From NCBI RefSeq assembly GCF_024341905.1, contig NZ_BQXY01000001.1, positions 1,335,013 to 1,399,012 of the forward strand: 64,000 nucleotides of DNA. Reading direction: 5' to 3'. How positions within the stretch are numbered: position 1 is the first letter of the stretch; each line of letters begins with the position of its first letter. The stretch comes from Clostridium folliculivorans. GTDB taxonomy: Bacteria; Bacillota; Clostridia; Clostridiales; Clostridiaceae. The notes below the pieces were generated by a model. The model saw only the letters and a program-made list of their open reading frames with translations. It was not told the DNA's origin and did no database searches. Positions 58,548 through 64,000 of this stretch are shown here, one piece after another. The position numbers and the translations under genes were made by a program.

Positions 58548-61500
58548 GTGAAGAAAAGTGCATTTTATAAGGATATTAGAAGAACTTTAAAAAAGAATTT
58601 GTCCAGATTCATTGCAATCACTGTGATGGCGGCACTTGGCATCGGCGTATTTTCCGGATTTCCAGTGGGGTGTCTGGATGCCCTAAAATCTGCTGATAAT
58701 TTCTTTCATAAACAAAACACTTATGACATTAAAATTGTATCTACCCTTGGATTAACTAGGGATGATGTTTTAGCCATATCCAAAGTGGAGGGTGTGAGTT
58801 CAGTATTTGGCAGTCCTAGTATGGATGTGAAGGTTCAGCAAAGCAGTGGAAGCTTACTGTTGGCAAATCTAAGTACCTTGGATACAAAAGGCATGAACAA
58901 ACCTTATGAAATTGAAGGTGCGCTGCCAACTAAATCAGGGCAAATTGCTGTGAACTCTAAATTTATGGAGGATACCGGCTTGAAGCTCGGAGACAGTATT
59001 ACCCTTACAGAAGATGATACAGATAAGACTGCGGTAAAGGATTCAGGGGCAGGTGGCAGTGAGAAGGATGACAAAGCTGATTTGGGAATTAATATAGAAA
59101 GTGATTCTTCAGCTCCGTCACTAGAAGTGAAAAATTACAAAATTACTGCAATTATTCTAAGCCCTTTGGACATTTCCAACACTAAAAAAGGCATTTCATC
59201 TGTGTCCTTCTCCTCAAGCAGCAGTAATTACATGATGTATGCTACGGCAGACTGCATTAAAAGTGATATTTATAGTTCTATTTATGTTACTTTAGATGGT
59301 GCTTCAAAGCTAGATGGATATTCTAAGGAATACGAAACACTGGTAGACAATATGACCTCAAAAATCAAATCTACTATTCAGGGAAAACGACAGCAGGCTA
59401 GATACGATGAAGTTGTGGGTAATGCTAATGCTAAATTTATCAAAGCTGAAGGGCTGCTTAGGGACAAAATGACAGTGGCAGAGCAAAAGCTATCTGATGC
59501 TCAGAAAAAGATTGATGAGGGCTTGATGGAGGTTAATTATGGCCAGGCGGAGCTTAAAGCCAACGAGTCAAAACTTTTACAGGGCGAACAGACACTCTCA
59601 GCTGCAGAAAAATCTGCAAATGAAAAGTTCAACTCTTCCCAAAAAGACATTGATAAGGGATGGACAGAATTGAAGGCCGGTGAACAAAAGTTAAGCAGTG
59701 AGGAAAAAGCTGCATTGGAACAGTTTTCAATCAATGAACAGAAGCTTGAGGAAAGTAGAAACACACTTAATAAACAAAAGGCTGATGCAGATGCACAGTT
59801 AAAGGGAGTCGTTTCTGTACTGCCAAAAGACGCGCAGGAGATCTGGAACAGTGTAGAAGTTAAAAAAGTATGGGCAGATATGGTTGCAGATGGTGTTAAG
59901 GCAGCTCCATATTTATTAGCAGCTAAACAGGTGGACACACCAACAAAGGATCAAACCGATGCCTATAATACTGCAATGGCAGGGCTTAAAGCTGATACTC
60001 AAGCTTTTGCCTCAGATTTTATTATGGGAGGAGCTTCACTTACAGAGGAGCAAATCTCTGGTTTTTCAAGTCTTGCTGTTGCTCAGGGTACCTTGAATTA
60101 CAGCCAAACTTTGCTTAATGAAAATTCATCGGTACTGGCAACTCAAAAGGCTGCTGCATTGAAGCAGATTTCTGATGCCCGTCAGAAAATTGAGGATAGT
60201 AAAGCACAGCTTACAAGCGGACAGCAGAAACTAAATGACAGCAAGGCTGAGGCTAAGATACAATTTGCTGAAAAGTATGCAGAAATGAATGAGGGCAAGC
60301 AAAAGCTTGTGGACGCTAAAAGAAAACTTAATGAGGCTAAGTCTAAACTTGTTGATGGTCAGGACGAGCTTAATAAAAACAAGTTTGACTACCAGAATTC
60401 TATTTCAGATGCTAGACAGAAGCTTTCGGATGCCAAGAACAAGGTTGCAGACAAATGGTATGTCTGGGATCGGAGCTTTAACGAAAGTATTGCAGGACTT
60501 AAAAATGATATAAGCTTCATTCAGGCAGTCACCAAGGCCTTTCCAGTTATTTTCTTTCTCGTGTCTGTACTAATTAGCCTTACCACCATGACTCGCATGG
60601 TGGAGGAGGACCGTGGATTAATCGGTACGTATAAATCTCTAGGTTATTCCAATTTCCAGATTAGCATAAAATATATTCTGTATGCAGTGCTAGCCTGCAT
60701 AATTGGAGGTATCTTGGGAAGCATCATTGGATTTGTTGCACTTCCTAAAGTAATTGAAGTTGTCACCAGTACTCTGTATGCATTACCAAAGTTTCAGCTG
60801 TTCTTTAATCCTTATTATGGTATTGGGGGCTTTGGGATGTTCCTATTGGGTATTGCAGGTGCAACAGCTATCTCCTGTGCTGAGATGCTGCACCATCGTC
60901 CTGCTGAGCTGATGCGTCCAAAAGCACCTAAAACAGGAAGTCGTATTTTACTGGAACGCATTCCATTCATTTGGAAACGACTAAATTTCCTGAATAAAGT
61001 AACCTGCCGTAACCTGTTCAGATATAAGAAGCGTGCTATCATGACCATTGTAGGTATCTTAGGCTGCACTATGCTTATCGTGCTAGGCTTTGGTGTGAGG
61101 GATAGCGTAGTTAGTCTGACAACTGACCAGTTCAATAAGGTAACTGTGTATGATGCTATTGTAATGACAGATAATTTGAATACAGCTAAAATGAACACAC
61201 TTGCCAATGAGTGGAAGGCATCTGGAAAGGTGAAGGATACACTGCAACTTCAGATTAAATCCTTGACACTGCGAAACAAGAGGGATAGTTTGGATATTAC
61301 CGTTATGGTGATTCCAGAGGGTTCGGATTTGGGACACTTTGTTAATTTAAATGATTCTAAAACTCATAAAGCAATGACATTGCCGAAAAATGGTATTGTG
61401 GTTACTCAAAATGCTGCGAAAAAGCTTGCTTTAACTAGTGGAGACACCGTTTCTATGCAAAATGAGAATAATTTGGAGCGTGATTTTCAGGTATCTTACG

Positions 61501-62114
61501 TAGCTACAAATTATACAGGTAATTACGTGTATGTCAGTGAAAGTTCTTACCAGGCAGCATTTGGCGACTATAACGGAACCTCTTTCCTGTTGAACCTAAC
61601 AAACAAGAAAGAGGGGCAGAAGTGGCTGGATGCTTTAAGTGATGATGAGAGAATCCTCAAAGTCAACAGCAGTCAATCAATGATTGATGCCTTTAGTGAA
61701 GTAAATAATGTTATTAACATGGTTGTTTATCTCTTAATAGGAATGTCAGCAGTATTGGCTTTGACAGTTTTGTTTACCCTGTCTAATATCAATATAAGCG
61801 AGCGTGAGAGGGAGCTTGCAACCATCAAAGTGCTTGGCTTTCAGCGTGAAGAGGTATATTCCTACGTAAACAGGGAGACTTTTATTCTTACACTATTAGG
61901 TATAATTTGCGGCCTGCCAGCAGGGTTTGGGATCACCTATGGTATTTTGAGTAATGTAAGCATTGCGAATATCGCTTTTAAGGTTCGTGTTTCCATAATC
62001 TCTTATATTATTGCGGCGGTTATTACGCTGATTTTTGCCTTATTGGTAAACAAAGTCACAAATAAGGGATTGCGAAAAATTAACATGGTGGAAGCATTAA
62101 AGAGCGTGGAGTAA
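58548..62114 (+). CDS. Large FtsX-like ABC permease with coiled-coil extracytoplasmic domain
   Basis: 1188 residues from the GTG at 58548 (GTGAGG upstream); the frame also has a TTG eight codons earlier inside the ATPase gene. A helix near 20-40 leads into an extracytoplasmic domain of about 600 residues. Its middle (about 275-640) is Ala/Lys/Glu/Gln-rich heptad sequence with repeated motifs such as DAQKKIDEG, DARQKIEDS and DARQKLSDAK, a long coiled coil. Two FtsX blocks follow (about 655-790 and 1060-1185). This is the YhgE/Pip-like or BceB-relative scale of permease. The substrate is unknown. Confidence 0.92.
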   Translation: MKKSAFYKDIRRTLKKNLSRFIAITVMAALGIGVFSGFPVGCLDALKSADNFFHKQNTYDIKIVSTLGLTRDDVLAISKVEGVSSVFGSPSMDVKVQQSSGSLLLANLSTLDTKGMNKPYEIEGALPTKSGQIAVNSKFMEDTGLKLGDSITLTEDDTDKTAVKDSGAGGSEKDDKADLGINIESDSSAPSLEVKNYKITAIILSPLDISNTKKGISSVSFSSSSSNYMMYATADCIKSDIYSSIYVTLDGASKLDGYSKEYETLVDNMTSKIKSTIQGKRQQARYDEVVGNANAKFIKAEGLLRDKMTVAEQKLSDAQKKIDEGLMEVNYGQAELKANESKLLQGEQTLSAAEKSANEKFNSSQKDIDKGWTELKAGEQKLSSEEKAALEQFSINEQKLEESRNTLNKQKADADAQLKGVVSVLPKDAQEIWNSVEVKKVWADMVADGVKAAPYLLAAKQVDTPTKDQTDAYNTAMAGLKADTQAFASDFIMGGASLTEEQISGFSSLAVAQGTLNYSQTLLNENSSVLATQKAAALKQISDARQKIEDSKAQLTSGQQKLNDSKAEAKIQFAEKYAEMNEGKQKLVDAKRKLNEAKSKLVDGQDELNKNKFDYQNSISDARQKLSDAKNKVADKWYVWDRSFNESIAGLKNDISFIQAVTKAFPVIFFLVSVLISLTTMTRMVEEDRGLIGTYKSLGYSNFQISIKYILYAVLACIIGGILGSIIGFVALPKVIEVVTSTLYALPKFQLFFNPYYGIGGFGMFLLGIAGATAISCAEMLHHRPAELMRPKAPKTGSRILLERIPFIWKRLNFLNKVTCRNLFRYKKRAIMTIVGILGCTMLIVLGFGVRDSVVSLTTDQFNKVTVYDAIVMTDNLNTAKMNTLANEWKASGKVKDTLQLQIKSLTLRNKRDSLDITVMVIPEGSDLGHFVNLNDSKTHKAMTLPKNGIVVTQNAAKKLALTSGDTVSMQNENNLERDFQVSYVATNYTGNYVYVSESSYQAAFGDYNGTSFLLNLTNKKEGQKWLDALSDDERILKVNSSQSMIDAFSEVNNVINMVVYLLIGMSAVLALTVLFTLSNINISERERELATIKVLGFQREEVYSYVNRETFILTLLGIICGLPAGFGITYGILSNVSIANIAFKVRVSIISYIIAAVITLIFALLVNKVTNKGLRKINMVEALKSVE

Positions 62115-62153
62115 AAAATAGATTCCATTATAATTTTTAGATGTTTAAAGAGG

Positions 62154-62210
62154 TTTAAGTAAATATTGAAGTGTGTTTTATGTTCCCTCAGACTGATAGT
62201 TTGAGGGAAT
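62154..62210 (+). repeat. Right copy of the direct repeat flanking the ABC module
   Basis: 57 bp, near-identical to 56951-57009 and in the same orientation, including the TTCCCTCA/TGAGGGAA hairpin. The rest of the 62115-62617 gap holds an AATCAATGG/CCGTTGATT hairpin (about 62237-62263), the terminator at 62458 and no gene. Confidence 0.8.
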
Positions 62211-62457
62211 AGTTATTTCTTATTACCAATTTAATAAATCAATGGACTTAAAGGCCGTTGATTCATTAGAATTATGTAGAAAATAAACACAAGAATAAGT
62301 GGAAAAATCTCATTTGAGGTAGTCACGGAGAACTGTACCATAAGTAAATGAGGCGTTTTGGGGTATTTACACATATAGCTCATGTTTAGAGTGTTGTCTC
62401 GATTTCACTAAATGGTGGCTAAAAGACTTGATTTCCCAGTATTTATAAGAATATAGT

Positions 62458-62500
62458 AAAGCGGCAAGATTGGTTATAAAACTGATCTTGCCGCTTTTTT
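62458..62500. terminator. Strong terminator between the ABC permease and the last TetR gene
   Basis: AAAGCGGCAAGAT and ATCTTGCCGCTTT, perfect 13 bp stem, then TTT. It lies 344 bp after the permease stop and may serve both converging genes. Confidence 0.9.
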
Positions 62501-62617
62501 CGTTGCATAGAAACATACCCACTGGTAGGAAGTATGGCTGATTTTGAGTTTAGTAGTTAGCTGAAACATATTAAAAGTAAAACTTGTTCACTTCGGCAAC
62601 TCCAAGGAATATATACA

Positions 62618-63169
62618 TCACTTTTTAGAATATGGTGTTATCCCATTTGTATAAAGGCTATCTACTAACTTGAACAATTCTTCTGTCGATAAATCCTTTC
62701 CTTGGCGTATCCAAAGGCGAAATAATGAAAGTGATGTTGATATGTAAAACTCAATCAAGTAGGGTGTTAAAGAATTATATTCAGGAAAGTTTAAGCCTAA
62801 TTTATCAAAGGGAATTTCTCTTTTCAACCGTTCTAAAAAACGAACACTTCCATAATCACCTAACAGGGCCTTGAGAGTTAAGATATGCTCGCTACTTTCC
62901 AAACAATTAAGTGCATTTTGGATAGGATCCGTAGCTGCTTCTTTATTCGTCAATGACTCTTTCATAGAATTCAATAAATCAGTTTCAACAAAGTCTAACA
63001 ATTCGTAAATATCAGCAAAGTATTGATAAAATGTGCTGCGGTTATATCCAGCTTTGCTTGTAATATCTTTAATCGAGATTTTTTCAATGGGCTTTTCACT
63101 ATATAATTCACAAAAAACATCTATAAACGCTTGCCTTGTTTTTTCTGTAATTTCAGGTTGCTTTTTCAT
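62618..63169 (-). CDS. TetR/AcrR family regulator
   Basis: 183 residues. HTH KISIKDITSKAGYNRSTFYQYFADIYE at about 31-57, C-terminal domain as in the TetR at 57113. AAAGGAG precedes the ATG. Divergent from the ketopantoate-reductase-like gene; a perfect palindrome ACAACGCGTTGT lies between. It probably represses that gene and itself. Confidence 0.92.
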   Translation of the reverse strand: MKKQPEITEKTRQAFIDVFCELYSEKPIEKISIKDITSKAGYNRSTFYQYFADIYELLDFVETDLLNSMKESLTNKEAATDPIQNALNCLESSEHILTLKALLGDYGSVRFLERLKREIPFDKLGLNFPEYNSLTPYLIEFYISTSLSLFRLWIRQGKDLSTEELFKLVDSLYTNGITPYSKK

Positions 63170-63262
63170 TTTATTCTCCTTTTATGAACAAAAATATCAT
63201 CCAACAAATAATGAAAAATTGATGGTTGATAAAGCTATAATAAAGATTTACAATCCTATTAT

Positions 63263-63274
63263 ACAACGCGTTGT
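63263..63274. promoter_or_regulatory. Candidate TetR operator ACAACGCGTTGT
   Basis: Perfect 12 bp palindrome directly upstream of a TATAAT hexamer (63277-63282) and 48 bp before the next start, a position suited to repression. Confidence 0.6.
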
Positions 63275-63321
63275 CTTATAATCAAGAGAAAATATTATCA
63301 ATATTAATAGGAGTGTTTTTT

Positions 63322-64000
63322 ATGTCAGTAAGACAAAATAGAATTTTAATTTTTGGTGCAGGTGTTATAGGAAGCATATACGCAATGAAATTCATTGAAG
63401 CAGGTATAGATGTTACTATGTTTGCACGTTCTAATAAATTTAAAGCATTGAAAGAAAATGGACTACAATATAGTGAAAAAGGTGTAGTTAAATCTATAAA
63501 AGTAAATGTCATTGATAAGATTGAAAATGATGATGTATATGACTTTATTTTCGTTACAGTCCGTTACGATCAATCCGAATCAGCGTTGTTAGCAATAAAA
63601 GACAATCAAAGCAAAAATATAGTTACGATGACAAACAGTTCAATTGGGTTTTCGACCTGGTTAGATATTATTGGAGATAGACTTTTGCCAGCCTTCCCTG
63701 GTTTTGGCGGGCAGATAAAAGATGGAATATTATATGCTCGAATTCCACCAAAGGCTTTAGTGGCTACTATGTTTGGAGAAAATAATGGTTTAGTGACAGA
63801 ACGCATAGAAAACCTCGCAAAATTATTTAAAACAGCAAAACTTCCCTACACAATTAATAAGGATATGAAAGCATTTTTAATAACACATTCAATATCGGAT
63901 ATTGCACTTTTGGGCGGTTTATATTTTGAAAATAAGATAAGTGATGAAAAAACAGCAAGAACCAGAAAAACCGCACATAAAATAACAATCACCTTAAAAG
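63322..64000 (+). CDS. Ketopantoate reductase (PanE/ApbA)-like protein, cut by the right edge
   Basis: 226 codons remain open at the window end. Opens RQNRILIFGAGVIGSIYAMK, with the Rossmann GAGVIGS at 12-18, then FARSNKFKALKENGLQY and FVTVRYDQSES, as in the ApbA/PanE N-terminal domain. AGGAG precedes the ATG. Many such paralogues are not true ketopantoate reductases; in a TetR-controlled position a detoxifying or specialised reductase is more likely (inference). The C-terminal helical domain has only begun. Confidence 0.85.
   Translation, partial: MSVRQNRILIFGAGVIGSIYAMKFIEAGIDVTMFARSNKFKALKENGLQYSEKGVVKSIKVNVIDKIENDDVYDFIFVTVRYDQSESALLAIKDNQSKNIVTMTNSSIGFSTWLDIIGDRLLPAFPGFGGQIKDGILYARIPPKALVATMFGENNGLVTERIENLAKLFKTAKLPYTINKDMKAFLITHSISDIALLGGLYFENKISDEKTARTRKTAHKITITLK

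Noticed and set aside
59537..61337. Several minus-strand open frames of 84-133 codons
   Set aside because: Shadows of the FtsX-like permease, caused by its Ala/Lys/Glu-rich codons.
63033..63281. Plus-strand open frame of 82 codons
   Set aside because: Antisense to the TetR gene at 62618-63169, with no ribosome binding site.

Overview
The window looks like a stretch of a Clostridium (Firmicutes, low G+C) chromosome. It has very A+T-rich DNA with strong AGGAGG-type ribosome binding sites, and many TTG and GTG starts. It carries an anaerobe-type hybrid-cluster protein, an LPXTG-anchored surface nucleotidase, intrinsic terminators with U-runs, and a dense population of TetR, MerR, HxlR and RpiR one-component regulators. 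I see no tRNA or rRNA gene, CRISPR array, intact insertion sequence, integrase or phage gene.

Layout. 0-6 kb: a beta-family protein cut by the left edge, hcp, a decayed Rpn-type transposase tail, a seven-repeat RCC1-like protein, a HIT protein and a short-chain dehydrogenase (SDR). 6.4-12 kb: a small orphan ORF, then an ABC-2 exporter (ATPase plus two permeases) followed by a NarL-type two-component system, arranged like the Lnr (linearmycin) systems. 12-21 kb: assorted single genes (SDR, GNATs, NUDIX, metallophosphoesterase, a DUF2087/GIY-YIG-like regulator, a truncated TetR). 20.4-31.4 kb: regulator/target pairs with visible operators, namely TetR with a methyltransferase, TetR with an old-yellow-enzyme homologue, MerR with a transketolase-like enzyme, and MerR with a carboxymuconolactone-decarboxylase protein.

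31.4-47.3 kb is an accessory island. It holds about 17 small, mostly unrelated, same-strand genes (GNATs, NUDIX, AAC(3), HAD, deaminase, kinase-like, DUF1963, DUF3781, methyltransferase, HD) plus gene fragments. A spacer repeat with the core AAATAGTAATTTG recurs in the gaps, always in the same orientation, and in five cases ends 13-16 nt before a start codon. Duplicated, frameshifted and chimeric remnants next to these repeats suggest that genes are gained, lost and shuffled through the spacers.

47.5-51.4 kb: an RpiR regulator next to a partly decayed operon (DJ-1, YczE-like membrane protein, NIPSNAP, truncated DJ-1, frameshifted AEC transporter). 51.8-56.8 kb: an internally duplicated small protein, an MGMT-domain protein and a 1248-residue surface nucleotidase/phosphodiesterase with Pho-box-like repeats upstream. 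57-62.2 kb: a TetR plus MacB/FtsX-type ABC module bracketed by a 57-59 bp direct repeat. 62.6 kb to the end: a TetR divergent from a ketopantoate-reductase-like gene cut by the right edge.

Across the window there are several families of about 84-98 bp palindromic intergenic elements. The clearest is a 96 bp element present in three full copies, one of them inverted, plus fragments. A fragment of it supplies the last codons of a truncated TetR gene. Three promoters show the stretched 19 bp spacer typical of MerR control.
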